Both the position numbers and the translations under genes were made by a program. From an uncultured Lentibacter sp. (lineage in GTDB: Bacteria > Pseudomonadota > Alphaproteobacteria > Rhodobacterales > Rhodobacteraceae): DNA of 64,000 nt. The notes under the pieces are model-generated. The model was not told the origin of the DNA. It did no database searches and saw nothing but the letters and a program-made list of their open reading frames with translations. Each line of letters opens with the position of its first letter. Position 1 is the stretch's first letter. Positions 35,107 through 44,109 of this stretch are shown in pieces. The stretch lies in contig CANMGT010000005.1 in assembly GCA_947497495.1 (NCBI GenBank), forward strand, positions 1 through 64,000, in the 5' to 3' direction.

Positions 35107-35128
35107 TTATTGATTGACGAGTCAATAA
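35107..35128. promoter_or_regulatory. BetI-type operator
   Basis: Inverted repeat TTATTGA (35107-35113) / TCAATAA (35122-35128), with nested TTGAC-GA-GTCAA at 35114-35125. It lies 37 bases before the betI start and between betI and the divergent secreted-protein gene. The half-site resembles the E. coli BetI target. Expected role: choline-relieved repression of the bet genes. Confidence 0.65.
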
Positions 35129-35165
35129 AAAGACAACACAGTTAGGCAGCGACGAAGGGGGAACT

Positions 35166-35750
35166 ATGCCGAAAATCGGGATGGAACCGATACGGCGTGA
35201 CGCGCTTGTGAAGGCGACGATTGCTGAAATCGGATCACACGGCACGCTTGACGTGACAGTGAGCCAGATCGCGCGGCGCGCTGGTATGTCAAGCGCTTTG
35301 GCGCACCACTATTTTGGCGGCAAAGAGCAAATATTTGTCGCCGCTATCCGCTATATGCTGGGCATCTACGCGGGGGAAGTGCGCGGCGCTCTGGAGATGG
35401 CCACCAGCCCGCAGGAGCGGGTTAGCGCTGTTGTGCGGGCCTCGTTTTCAACGCGCAATTTTCGCGCCGACACCGTTGCGTCGTGGATGAACTTCTATGT
35501 TCTGGCGCAACGCTCGTCAGAGGCGCGCCGTTTGTTGGACATTTATCACCGGCGGCTGCGCTCAAATCTGCGGCACGCGCTGCGCCCGCTGGTGGGTGCG
35601 CGTACGGAAGACATTGCCAGCCGCGTTGCGGCGCTGATTGACGGGGTCTATTTGCGCCAATCACTGGGGCACCACGCGCCTGACCGCCTGCGGGCATGCG
35701 AACAAGTCTTGGGGTATGTCACCCTCGAACTGGAAAAGGGTCTGAAATGA
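35166..35750 (+). CDS. betI: Choline-responsive repressor BetI
   Basis: 194 residues, TetR family. HTH about 10-55 (LVKATIAEIGSHGTLDVTVSQIARRAG MSSALAHHYFGGK). The C-terminal ligand domain includes SWMNFYVLAQRSSEARRLLDIYHRRLRSNLRHAL, the BetI-specific stretch. It represses choline uptake and oxidation genes when choline is absent. GAAGGGGGA precedes the ATG. The stop overlaps the betC start (ATGA). Confidence 0.94.
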   Translation: MPKIGMEPIRRDALVKATIAEIGSHGTLDVTVSQIARRAGMSSALAHHYFGGKEQIFVAAIRYMLGIYAGEVRGALEMATSPQERVSAVVRASFSTRNFRADTVASWMNFYVLAQRSSEARRLLDIYHRRLRSNLRHALRPLVGARTEDIASRVAALIDGVYLRQSLGHHAPDRLRACEQVLGYVTLELEKGLK

Positions 35751-37255
35751 CAAAGCCAAACATCATTGTCTTCATGGTGGATCAACTCAACGGCAAGCTC
35801 TTTCCCGACGGGCCTGCGGAGTGGTTGCACGCGCCCAACCTCAAGAAGCTGGCGGCGCGCTCGACGCGGTTCAAGAACGCCTACACGGCCTCGCCTTTGT
35901 GCGCGCCGGGGCGGGCGAGCTTTATGTCGGGGCAGTTGCCCTCGTCGACGCGGGTTTATGACAACGCGGCCGAGTTTGCCTCAAGCATTCCGACCTACGC
36001 ACACCACCTGCGCCGCGCGGGCTATCAGACATGCCTTTCGGGCAAAATGCATTTTGTTGGCCCTGACCAGCTGCACGGCTTTGAAGAGCGTTTGACGACC
36101 GATGTTTACCCGCCGGACTTTGGCTGGACGCCGGACTACCGCAAGCCTGGCGAGCGGATTGACTGGTGGTATCACAACATGGGGTCTGTGACGGGCGCGG
36201 GTGTTGCCGAGATCACCAACCAGCTTGAGTATGACGACGAGGTTGCCTATCACGCGACCCGCAAAGTCTATGACTATGCGCGCGGGCTGGATGCACGCCC
36301 GTGGATGCTGACCGTGAGTTTCACCCACCCGCACGACCCCTATGTCGCCCGCAAGAAGTATTGGGGTTTATACAGCGATTGCGAGCACTTGCTGCCCGAA
36401 GTTGGCGCGATGGATTATGCGGATCACGACCAGCACAGCCAGCGGATTTTTGACGCCAACGACTGGCGCAACTTTGACATTTCGGATGAGGATGTGAAGC
36501 GCTCGCGGCGGGCTTATTTTGCCAACATTTCCTATATCGACGACAAGATCGGCGAAGTGATGGAGGCGTTGGAAAGCACCCGCCAAGAGGCGATCATGTT
36601 GTTTGTGTCTGACCATGGCGACATGCTGGGCGAGCGCGGCCTCTGGTTCAAGATGAGCTTTTATGAGGGCTCTGCGCGTGTGCCTTTGATGGTGAGTGCG
36701 CCGCAAATGGAAGCGGGGCTGGTTGCGGCACCGGTGAGCAACATTGATGTCTGCCCGACGCTTTGCGAACTGGCTGGCGTGAGTATGGCAGACGTCATGC
36801 CGTGGACGACGGGCGAGAGCCTTGTGAAACTTGGCCAAGGCGGGCGGCGCACCAGCCCTGTGGCGATGGAATATGCCGCCGAGGCCAGCTATTCGCCGCT
36901 TGTCTGCCTGCGGCAAGGACGCTGGAAATACACCAACTGCGCGCTTGACCCGGAACAGCTGTTTGACTTGGAAGCCGACCCGCTCGAGCTTGCGAATGTG
37001 GCCGAAGCGCCCGAGCACTCGCGGGTTCTGGAGGTGTTCCGGCGCATGGCTGCCGAGCGTTGGGACCTGGAGCAGTTTGACGCCGAAGTGCGCGAGAGCC
37101 AAGCCGCGCGTTGGGTTGTCTACGAGGCGCTGCGCAGTGGCGGCTACTTCCCGTGGGACTACCAGCCGCTGCAGAAAGCCAGCGAGCGCTATATGCGCAA
37201 CCACATGGATTTGAACGTGCTGGAAGAAAACCAGCGCTTTCCGAGAGGTGAATAG
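35747..37255 (+). CDS. betC: Choline-sulfatase
   Basis: 502 residues, type I sulfatase. The residue converted to formylglycine is Cys52 in SPLCAPGRASFM (C-x-P-x-R). Other ligands: NIIVFMVDQLNG (Asp), SGKMHFVGPDQLHGFE, VSFTHPHDPY and FVSDHGDMLGERGLW. The C-terminal extension ending YMRNHMDLNVLEENQRFPRG is the tail typical of choline-sulfatases. It releases choline and sulfate from choline-O-sulfate. There is no signal peptide; it acts in the cytoplasm. Confidence 0.94.
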   Translation: MTKPNIIVFMVDQLNGKLFPDGPAEWLHAPNLKKLAARSTRFKNAYTASPLCAPGRASFMSGQLPSSTRVYDNAAEFASSIPTYAHHLRRAGYQTCLSGKMHFVGPDQLHGFEERLTTDVYPPDFGWTPDYRKPGERIDWWYHNMGSVTGAGVAEITNQLEYDDEVAYHATRKVYDYARGLDARPWMLTVSFTHPHDPYVARKKYWGLYSDCEHLLPEVGAMDYADHDQHSQRIFDANDWRNFDISDEDVKRSRRAYFANISYIDDKIGEVMEALESTRQEAIMLFVSDHGDMLGERGLWFKMSFYEGSARVPLMVSAPQMEAGLVAAPVSNIDVCPTLCELAGVSMADVMPWTTGESLVKLGQGGRRTSPVAMEYAAEASYSPLVCLRQGRWKYTNCALDPEQLFDLEADPLELANVAEAPEHSRVLEVFRRMAAERWDLEQFDAEVRESQAARWVVYEALRSGGYFPWDYQPLQKASERYMRNHMDLNVLEENQRFPRGE

Positions 37256-37336
37256 CCCATCCGGCGAAGCGGCGCAGCTGGTTGGGTACGATAATGAGAC
37301 GCCGCACAAATCTTGACGCGAACCAAGAGGGACAAA

Positions 37337-38530
37337 ATGTTACTAGCAATCCTGAACTTCGGGATCATACTCGCCTTTGCGCTTGTGATCTTCATTACCT
37401 TGAAATGGTGGAACCTACGGCTTGTCGGGCCAGACCCTGTGCCGCTGTTTGTCTTCATCGCCATCCTGTTTACGTCGGGGCTCGACGTTGGCCTGATCAT
37501 GTTTCCCGTCGCCTTTGACTTCCCGCTGTATGCGGATCTGGCGGCCAACCCGACATTCAGCTTTACCAATCCGCTGGCCATTGAATTTGGCATGTGGGGC
37601 TTTCTGATCTGGGCGTTCTACTTCCTGACGGGGTTCTACTTCTGTGTGATCGAACCGCGGGTGAAGTTCTTTGAAATCCCTGTTGTGCGGTGGATCAACA
37701 ACATCGTCATCATCGGGACATGCGCTTTCACAGGCTCGCTGTTCTTGCAGTACCTGCCCTATTACATGCCGATGGTTGGCGACGGTGAAAGCATCATCCC
37801 GCTGTTTTACGTGATGACGTTCCTTGTGATCTGTGCGGCGACGTTTAGTTCGACCGACCTGAAGTATGTCAAGTTTCTCTCTGTTGCTTCGACGGGGTTG
37901 TTTGGCGTTCTGATCCTGTTTGCATGGCTCAATGGCGGCGCTGGCGTTGGCGGCTTCTTGGGGGATCTGTCACTCGTTGGCGGCTACTTTACCAATATCC
38001 ACCGCTTTGTTCTGCCGATGGGCGATGAGGCCGGATATCACGAGTTCTTCCTGTTCTGGTGGTTTGCATGGTCGATCATGATCGGGCAGTTCACCTCGCG
38101 TTTTGTCGGCGGGTTAAAGACGTGGCAGTTCCTTCTGGCGCTGCTTGTCATTCCGTCCATACCGCTCGCGATCTGGTTTGCGGTGCTCTACCATTACTAT
38201 GTTCAGAGCATCCCGACAGACGGGCTGATGAACTGGGGGATGATCATTGTCGGCACGATCTTTGTGGTCAACTCGTTTGACTCGCTGATCCGCCTCTACA
38301 CTGACAACCTCGGGATGACTGTGAAGAAGCTTGGCCTTGCCAAGTATATGATCGGCAACATCGTGATGCTTTCGGCGCTGACATATGCCTTCAGAACCGG
38401 CTGGCTGCAAATCCACTGGGTTGGTGCGGTTGTTGTCGGCATCGTGGCGGCTTGCACGGTGTTTATCATCGCGCTGAAGCGTCGCGAGGTCTTGGCGATC
38501 GACAGTATGCCTGAAGGGCAATCACTTTAA
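37337..38530 (+). CDS. BCCT-like choline/betaine transporter, short form
   Basis: 397 residues from ATG 37337 (AGAGGG nearby; the frame extends to TTG 37313). About ten to eleven TM helices. FFLFWWFAWSIMIGQFTSRF VGG corresponds to the BCCT signature (Trp-rich helix 8 region), and WWNLRLVG and PLADL-like loops also fit. Canonical BCCT proteins have 500-700 residues and 12 helices, so this is a divergent, short member. I infer choline, choline-sulfate or betaine uptake from its position between betC and betA. Confidence 0.7.
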   Translation: MLLAILNFGIILAFALVIFITLKWWNLRLVGPDPVPLFVFIAILFTSGLDVGLIMFPVAFDFPLYADLAANPTFSFTNPLAIEFGMWGFLIWAFYFLTGFYFCVIEPRVKFFEIPVVRWINNIVIIGTCAFTGSLFLQYLPYYMPMVGDGESIIPLFYVMTFLVICAATFSSTDLKYVKFLSVASTGLFGVLILFAWLNGGAGVGGFLGDLSLVGGYFTNIHRFVLPMGDEAGYHEFFLFWWFAWSIMIGQFTSRFVGGLKTWQFLLALLVIPSIPLAIWFAVLYHYYVQSIPTDGLMNWGMIIVGTIFVVNSFDSLIRLYTDNLGMTVKKLGLAKYMIGNIVMLSALTYAFRTGWLQIHWVGAVVVGIVAACTVFIIALKRREVLAIDSMPEGQSL

Positions 38531-38538
38531 ACAACTAT

Positions 38539-38563
38539 GCTCCGGCCCTTTTCGGGCCGGAGC
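38539..38563. terminator. Strong GC hairpin between transporter and betA
   Basis: Perfect 10-bp stem GCTCCGGCCC (38539-38548) / GGGCCGGAGC (38554-38563) with a TTTTC loop. No T run follows on the plus strand, so it may lower rather than stop transcription into betA, or stabilise the upstream mRNA. Confidence 0.6.
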
Positions 38564-38612
38564 GCATTTGGCGTGTTGAAACGCGCCGGCCAACAGATTT
38601 AGGAATACAGCA

Positions 38613-40271
38613 ATGCAGGCTGATTATGTAATTGTAGGCGCGGGCTCGGCGGGCTGCGCTATGGCCTATCGTCTGAGCGAGGCGGGCCACAAAGTTATCG
38701 TGATCGAACATGGGGGCACAGACATAGGCCCGTTTATCCAGATGCCGGCTGCCCTGAGTTATCCGATGAACATGAGCCGCTATGACTGGGGCTATAAAAC
38801 CGAGCCCGAGCCAAACCTGAACGGGCGTGAGCTTGTGGCGCCGCGTGGCAAGGTGCTTGGCGGGTCAAGCTCGATCAACGGGATGGTCTATGTGCGCGGC
38901 CATGCGCGCGACTTTGACCACTGGCGCGACAGTGGCGCCGAGGGCTGGGGCTATGCAGATGTCTTGCCCTATTACCGGCGGATGGAAACATGGCACGACG
39001 GCGGCCACGGCGGCGACGCGCATTGGCGCGGCAAGGACGGCCCTTTGCATGTGAGCCGTGGCCCCCGCAAGAACCCGCTGTTTCACGCCTTTGTTAAAGC
39101 GGGCCAGCAAGCGGGCTATGAGGTGACGCAAGACTACAACGGCGAAAAGCAGGAAGGCTTCGGTGCCTTCGAGCAGACCGTTCACAAGGGGCGGCGCTGG
39201 TCGGCGGCGAACGCCTACTTGCGGCCCGCCTTGAAAAACGGCAATTGTCAGGTTGTGCAGGGGCTGGCCGAGAAAGTCGTCATCAGCGAGGGCCGCGCGA
39301 CGGGCGTGCAAGTGAAGCGCGGCGGTGTGAGCGAGGTGATCGCGGCAAAGGCTGAAGTGATCATCGCGGCCAGTGCGTTTAACTCGCCCAAGCTTTTGAT
39401 GCTCTCCGGCATCGGCCCAGCCGCGCATCTGGCCGAGCACGGCATCGACGTTGTGGCTGATCGCAAGGGCGTCGGGCAGAACCTGCAGGACCATCTGGAG
39501 ATGTACATCCAGTATGCGTCAAAGCAGCCGATCACGCTTTATAAATACTGGAACCTGATCTCCAAAGCGGTGATCGGGGCGCGCTGGCTGTTCACCAAGA
39601 CAGGCCTTGGGGCGTCAAACCAGTTTGAGAGCTGCGCGTTCATTCGCAGCCAAGCGGGTGTCGAGTATCCGGATATCCAGTATCATTTCTTGCCGATGGC
39701 TGTGCGCTATGACGGCAAGGCTCCGGCGGAAGGCCACGGGTTTCAGGCCCACGTCGGGCCGATGCGTTCAGCGTCGCGCGGTCAGGTCACGCTGGCCTCA
39801 GCCGACCCTGCGGCAGCGCCCAGGATCGCGTTTAACTATATGAGTGAAGCGCAAGACTGGGAGGATTTTCGCCGTTGCATCAGGCTGACGCGGGAGATTT
39901 TCGCGCAGAAGGCTTTTGAGCCCTATGTGAAGCACGAGATCCAGCCCGGCATTGCAGCGCAGAGCGACGAGGAGCTTGATGCTGTCATTCGCGAACATGC
40001 CGAGAGCGCCTATCACCCCTGCGGAACCTGCAAAATGGGCCGCGCGGATGACCCTTGGGCCGTGGTTGACCCTGAATGCCGCGTGATCGGCGTAGAGGGG
40101 TTGCGGGTTGCGGACAGCTCTATTTTCCCGCGGGTGACGAACGGCAACCTCAACGGGCCGTCGATTATGACGGGGGAAAAAGCGGCAGATCACATCCTTG
40201 GCAAGGGCATGTTGCCCGCGAGCAATGATGCGCCCTGGGTGCACCCAGAGTGGCAAACAAAGCAGCGTTAG
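38613..40271 (+). CDS. betA: Choline dehydrogenase
   Basis: 552 residues, GMC oxidoreductase. FAD-binding GAGSAG (9-14), [21 protein letters not shown] (GMC signature 1), catalytic His468 in [10 protein letters not shown] and Asn512 in [12 protein letters not shown]. It oxidises choline to betaine aldehyde (and further in some species) at the inner membrane. No betaine aldehyde dehydrogenase gene lies next to it in this window. Confidence 0.95.
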   Translation: MQADYVIVGAGSAGCAMAYRLSEAGHKVIVIEHGGTDIGPFIQMPAALSYPMNMSRYDWGYKTEPEPNLNGRELVAPRGKVLGGSSSINGMVYVRGHARDFDHWRDSGAEGWGYADVLPYYRRMETWHDGGHGGDAHWRGKDGPLHVSRGPRKNPLFHAFVKAGQQAGYEVTQDYNGEKQEGFGAFEQTVHKGRRWSAANAYLRPALKNGNCQVVQGLAEKVVISEGRATGVQVKRGGVSEVIAAKAEVIIAASAFNSPKLLMLSGIGPAAHLAEHGIDVVADRKGVGQNLQDHLEMYIQYASKQPITLYKYWNLISKAVIGARWLFTKTGLGASNQFESCAFIRSQAGVEYPDIQYHFLPMAVRYDGKAPAEGHGFQAHVGPMRSASRGQVTLASADPAAAPRIAFNYMSEAQDWEDFRRCIRLTREIFAQKAFEPYVKHEIQPGIAAQSDEELDAVIREHAESAYHPCGTCKMGRADDPWAVVDPECRVIGVEGLRVADSSIFPRVTNGNLNGPSIMTGEKAADHILGKGMLPASNDAPWVHPEWQTKQR

Positions 40272-40281
40272 AGTGGTGTTG

Positions 40282-40334
40282 GTTTTGGGGCTTGCCCCCA
40301 AACACAGGTCGCGGTGGGGGACTAGGCTCCCCAC
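40282..40334. terminator. Two tandem hairpins after betA
   Basis: TTTGGGG-CTTGC-CCCCAAA-type stem at 40282-40303 and GTGGGG/CCCCAC stem at 40314-40334. No T run follows. They sit directly before the third copy of the 22-bp repeat. The remaining bases to 40561 contain no gene. Confidence 0.5.
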
Positions 40335-40343
40335 ACTGCCTGG

Positions 40344-40365
40344 GATATTTCTGGCAACAAGAAAG
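40344..40365 (+). repeat. 22-bp dispersed intergenic repeat, copy 3
   Basis: GATATTT-CTGGCAACAA-GAAAG, in the 290-base gap between betA and the YdcH gene. Here the repeat is joined to a G-rich hairpin pair. Confidence 0.55.
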
Positions 40366-40561
40366 CTGGAAGGTTGACCAGGGCAGGGAGATGCCTAGAC
40401 CAATTTCAATGGAGCCGTCAGCCAAAGTGAAGATCATCAGATTGATCACAAAGCTTTGCCAGCATAAAGGCTGATAAATGCAGGTTTTATTGATCGGGAT
40501 CAAAGCGGGCGTATTTGGGCCGCCCTAGCTTGGTCTCGGAAACATAAACAGGAGAGAAAAC

Positions 40562-40798
40562 ATGTCACATACACCGCATGAGCTACACGAGGAATTCCCT
40601 GAGTTCGCTGACAAAATGAGCGAGATGAAGGTCTCGGATGCGCATTTCGCAAAACTTGCTGAAGAGTATCACGAGGTGAACCGCGCGGTGCACCGGGCTG
40701 AAACCAATGTCGAGCCGACAGACCAGTTCAACGAGGAAGAACTGCGCAAGAAACGCGCAGCTCTCAAGGACGAGATTTACAAGATGCTGTCGGCGTAA
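40562..40798 (+). CDS. YdcH-family (DUF465) small protein
   Basis: 78 residues. MSHTPHELHEEFPEFADKM is the family N-terminus; EYHEVNRAVHRAE and LRKKRAALKDEIYKML complete the two-helix hairpin of DUF465. Cytoplasmic, function unknown. AGGAG lies 7 bases before the ATG, and a terminator follows. Confidence 0.93.
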   Translation: MSHTPHELHEEFPEFADKMSEMKVSDAHFAKLAEEYHEVNRAVHRAETNVEPTDQFNEEELRKKRAALKDEIYKMLSA

Positions 40799-40822
40799 GT
40801 CTGAGCAAAAACGAGCTTTTGG

Positions 40823-40849
40823 AAGGGTGGCTTTTTAGCTGCCCTTTTT
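40823..40849 (+). terminator. Terminator of the YdcH gene
   Basis: Ten-base-pair stem AAGGGTGGCT / AGCTGCCCTT with two G-T pairs, TTTT loop and a TTT tail. It stands between two convergent genes. Confidence 0.75.
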
Positions 40850-40853
40850 CGTT

Positions 40854-41780
40854 TTAACTGCAATCCCAACTGTAGAGCACTTGTTTGAGGTTACCTTTGG
40901 CGAGTGCCTCTGGCGCTATGAGAAAGCAAGCTTCTCCTGCGTCTCCCCACATGAAAACCGAACCTGACGAGGAAAACGCGGCCAAATTGACATGGTCAGG
41001 CCAGCGGTCGGCAGAGCGGATGTCAGTTTGCATGAAGTCCGGATTGCCGCGCAGCAAGATGTCATGCGACCCGCGCTCCGCGATGAGGGGATCGAGGGTG
41101 TCGTAAAGGTCATTTTCCTCTTCGCGCGTCAGCTTTGGCGCGTCGTTGATGATACGGGCCAACCTGTAGTCGACGGGAGGCGGCGGGCTTTGCACCGGCT
41201 CCCAGGCTATCGCCATGCCGTTGCGTTCGACTTCGCGTGAATTGAAGGGGGAATATCCGTTGTCGCTCTCTTGCGGTGATCGATGTGTTTCCAGCTCGGT
41301 ATCTGCAGGATGTAGTACGATCAAACAGCCTTTGCCATTTGTTGTCGGGAAACCGTCTGCCCCCATTAGATCGTCTGTGCCGACTAAAAATTGCAAAAGC
41401 CCTTCAGCTGGCAAATCCAGTGTCTTGGGCAAGCTAGAGAGCGCCACCTGTGCAAGAAGAATGAGGGGCGCGCCGTTCACGTCTGTGGGCCGCGGTTCGC
41501 CTTTTGTCCAAAGCAGCGGGCCGCCAAGGCGCGACCCATAGAGGGGTGCGGGTTCGGAAGTGTTGCCTTTGCCGCGCAGGGCGGGCGCATAAAGACTTTC
41601 TGCACAGCGGTGCAGTTTGTCGATTTTCTCGAGTGCTGCGGTTGAAAGCGGGGCGTTTGCGCGCTCGGGTTTTGACTTGTTGGCGGGCGGTGCCGGCCGT
41701 TCCGCTGCGTCCTTTGGTTTGCGCCAAACCATAAGGTACCAAGCAAGGAGCGCGGCGATTAATAGGAGAAACTGCGTCAT
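40854..41780 (-). CDS. DUF1963 (YwqG-like) protein with N-terminal membrane anchor
   Basis: 308 residues. TM anchor 3-19 (QFLLLIAALLAWYLMVW), a Pro/Lys linker, then a DUF1963-like domain: SRLGGPLLWTKGEPRP, LILLAQVALSSLPKTLDLPAEGLLQFLVG and the C-terminal MWGDAGEACFLIAPEALAKG...YSWDC. YwqG-type proteins bind unknown ligands. Last gene of the minus-strand set MFS, pccR, hydrolase, DUF1963; 24 bases after the hydrolase. Confidence 0.75.
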   Translation of the reverse strand: MTQFLLLIAALLAWYLMVWRKPKDAAERPAPPANKSKPERANAPLSTAALEKIDKLHRCAESLYAPALRGKGNTSEPAPLYGSRLGGPLLWTKGEPRPTDVNGAPLILLAQVALSSLPKTLDLPAEGLLQFLVGTDDLMGADGFPTTNGKGCLIVLHPADTELETHRSPQESDNGYSPFNSREVERNGMAIAWEPVQSPPPPVDYRLARIINDAPKLTREEENDLYDTLDPLIAERGSHDILLRGNPDFMQTDIRSADRWPDHVNLAAFSSSGSVFMWGDAGEACFLIAPEALAKGNLKQVLYSWDCS

Positions 41781-41804
41781 GTTAAATGCCTCAAAATCGA
41801 TAAA

Positions 41805-42635
41805 TTAGTGTCCGTAGGTATCAATGAACCGCCACATGGCTGGCAAGGTATCAGAGCGCCAAAGGTCGTTGTGGTTTGCGCCTTTTACCTCCAGGAAAAT
41901 TTTGTCCCGAGCTGGTGCTGCGTTAAAAACTTTGCGGCCTTGAGTGATCGGGATCAGATCATCTTTGGTGCCGTGGATGACAAGCAGAGGTGTGGTGAGG
42001 TGCGCGGCTGCGGCGAGGGTTTCCCAGGTTGAGGTAAGGTGTTTGGCCAGCGGAGCCAGCTCGGGGGCCATGTTGAGGGCCACGTCAACGACCGATGTGT
42101 AAGGCGCCTCCAAAACAACGGCCGCTGGTGGCCCGGCGCCTTTTTGGGCGTCGCGCACCACGGAAGACATGAGGCCAACCACTACAACGCCGGTTCCGAG
42201 GCTCTCGCCATAAAGCACGCGGGGTGCGTCGGTTTTGAGGACACGCTCAAGGTTGCGATAAAGGGTGCGCACGTCGGCAGTTATGGCTTTTTGCGAGGGC
42301 GTGCCGGAGGAGCCTGACGAGCCGCGATAGGCCATCGCGACAAGGCCATAGCCGCGCTCTGTGAAACGGCGGAAGCGGCCTGCGCGCAGGGCCAGATTGC
42401 CCGCATTTCCGTGGAAATAGAGAATGACAGGCTTGCCTTGGCGCGGCGGGGCAACCCATGTGACGAGTTTTGCGCCTTCTGTTTCAAAGGTGACTTCTTT
42501 GAGGTTGGTCAGGCCCAGTTTTGAAGGGCTGACGCGGGTGCTGTCAAACGGGTAGAGCATACGTTGTTCAAGCTGTGAGACGACAAGAAGGCCGCCGAAG
42601 CTGAACAGGAGCGCGAAGAGGGCGAGGCGCAGCAT
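41805..42635 (-). CDS. Alpha/beta hydrolase (ABHD13-like)
   Basis: 276 residues with an N-terminal TM anchor (about 2-20). Catalytic triad: Ser145 in LYGESLGTG, Asp225 or 226 in IHGTKDDLIPI, His255 in KGANHNDLW. Oxyanion motif LYFHGNAGN. Members are membrane-anchored serine hydrolases (acyl-protein or acyl-ester hydrolases). The ATG overlaps the pccR stop by one base (TGATG), suggesting a link with acyl-CoA metabolism. Confidence 0.88.
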   Translation of the reverse strand: MLRLALFALLFSFGGLLVVSQLEQRMLYPFDSTRVSPSKLGLTNLKEVTFETEGAKLVTWVAPPRQGKPVILYFHGNAGNLALRAGRFRRFTERGYGLVAMAYRGSSGSSGTPSQKAITADVRTLYRNLERVLKTDAPRVLYGESLGTGVVVVGLMSSVVRDAQKGAGPPAAVVLEAPYTSVVDVALNMAPELAPLAKHLTSTWETLAAAAHLTTPLLVIHGTKDDLIPITQGRKVFNAAPARDKIFLEVKGANHNDLWRSDTLPAMWRFIDTYGH

Positions 42636-44026
42636 CAGTCAACGCCGTAGGGCAGCACGCCGCGATTGTCAGGGTCGATCGTGAGGCGGCGCTCAAGCGG
42701 GGGCACCGAGCGTTGGTGACAGCTGGTGCGTTCGCAGATGCGGCAGGAAATGCCTATCGGTTCAAAGCTCTGGCGCTCTGACAGATCAAGCCCGTCAGCG
42801 TAGACGATAGAGGCCGCATGGCCGATTTCGCAGCCAAGAGCTATGGCGAAGCGCCGCGTTGGCGCGCCATATTGCCCTCCGGTTTTGCTCACATCGCGGG
42901 CGATGGAAATATAGCGCACCCCGTCGGGTGTTTCGGCGAGTTGGCGCAGAAACCGCCCCGGGGTTTCAAAGGCACGGTGAACGTTCCAAAGCGGGCAAGC
43001 GCCGCCAAAGCGGGCGAATTGCAGCCGCGTGGCCGAGTGGCGTTTGGTGATGGTTCCGGCTTGGTCAACCCGCACAAAGAAGAAGGGCACGCCTTTGGCG
43101 CCGGGCCGCTGGAGCGTCGACAGGCGGTGTGCCACTTGCTCTATCGAAGCACCAAAACGGCGGGCGAGCCTTTCAAGATCGTGGCGGGTGTCTTGTGCAG
43201 CTTGGAGAAACTCTCCGTAGGGCATGAGGGCGGCCCCCGCGAAGTAGTTGGCGAGGCCGATCTTGGCGATATCGCGGGCTTCTCCTGTGTGAAAACGCGC
43301 CAGATCAAGCGTGGCTTCCAGCAGCTTGTCTTGCTTGAGGAGCGCGACCTGCAAGAGAAGTTGGAAGTTGCGTGTGCCCAGCTCTGCGCGGGTCGAGAGC
43401 GTCAAAGTGTTGGTCTCGCGGTCAAAGCTGCGCAGATTTTCGCGGTCAAGCTCGTGCACGGCGATGCCTTCGTCGCGCATCGTGCGGATCGCGGTTTGGC
43501 GGATGTCGTCGGACTGGGCCGCGAAGTGCTCGGCGGCCTTGTCGACCGCGTCGATGTAGTTGTCGCAATAGTGAAAGAAATCGCGCACCTCGTCCCATGG
43601 GCTGGCTTGCAGGCGGGCGTCTTCGCGCCCCAAGGCCTCGTCGAGCGAGGCGAGGCGCTCGTGGGTTTGCCTGTAAGTGCGGTGCAGCGCCAGAAAGGCC
43701 CGCGCAAGGCCCGGTGCGTTGGAGGCGGTCAGGCGCATGTCAGCCATTGGCGGCGGGTCGTCAGCAAAAATGGGGTCGGCCATGGCCTCGCGCATGTCGC
43801 TCACGAGGCGTTCGCTGTCTGCCGAAGTCAGCTCGGTGACATCAAAGCCGAACTCTTGGGCGAGGTTCAGCACCACCGTTGTCGAGACGGGGCGCTTGTT
43901 GTTTTCCATCTGGTTGAGGTAAGGCAGCGAGACGCCAAGTTTGCTGGCGAAGTCCTTTTGCGTGAGGCCAAGGCGCATGCGGGTTTCGCGCAGTTTAGCG
44001 CCAGCGTAGAGTTTTTGCGTGGCCAT
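42635..44026 (-). CDS. pccR: Short-chain fatty-acyl-CoA regulator (ScfR/PccR family)
   Basis: 463 residues. N-terminal XRE HTH about 8-62 (AGAKLRETRMRLGLTQKDFASKLGVSLPYLNQMENNKRP). The long C-terminal part contains an IrrE/ImmA-like region (about 150-260) and a DUF2083-type acyl-CoA regulator domain with the Cys-rich end GISCRICERTSCHQRS. This is the ScfR family (RamB, PccR). In Rhodobacter sphaeroides PccR controls propionyl-CoA carboxylase. Its position next to pccB supports the same role. ATG 44026 is the family start; the frame is open to 44386 but would run through the MFS gene. Confidence 0.92.
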   Translation of the reverse strand: MATQKLYAGAKLRETRMRLGLTQKDFASKLGVSLPYLNQMENNKRPVSTTVVLNLAQEFGFDVTELTSADSERLVSDMREAMADPIFADDPPPMADMRLTASNAPGLARAFLALHRTYRQTHERLASLDEALGREDARLQASPWDEVRDFFHYCDNYIDAVDKAAEHFAAQSDDIRQTAIRTMRDEGIAVHELDRENLRSFDRETNTLTLSTRAELGTRNFQLLLQVALLKQDKLLEATLDLARFHTGEARDIAKIGLANYFAGAALMPYGEFLQAAQDTRHDLERLARRFGASIEQVAHRLSTLQRPGAKGVPFFFVRVDQAGTITKRHSATRLQFARFGGACPLWNVHRAFETPGRFLRQLAETPDGVRYISIARDVSKTGGQYGAPTRRFAIALGCEIGHAASIVYADGLDLSERQSFEPIGISCRICERTSCHQRSVPPLERRLTIDPDNRGVLPYGVD

Positions 44027-44054
44027 TGTCGCCCCCTCTTTTTCAGTGTGCGGG

Positions 44055-44067
44055 TTTGCAGCTTTGC
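44055..44067. promoter_or_regulatory. Putative PccR operator upstream of pccR
   Basis: TTTGC-AGC-TTTGC, 29 bases before the pccR start. A perfect palindrome TTTGCAAA follows at 44085-44092. PccR/RamB sites are built on TTTGCAAA, so autoregulation is likely. Confidence 0.6.
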
Positions 44068-44109
44068 TAGGGGGTAACTGTGCCTTTGCAAAGCCGCAAG
44101 CGCAAGGGG

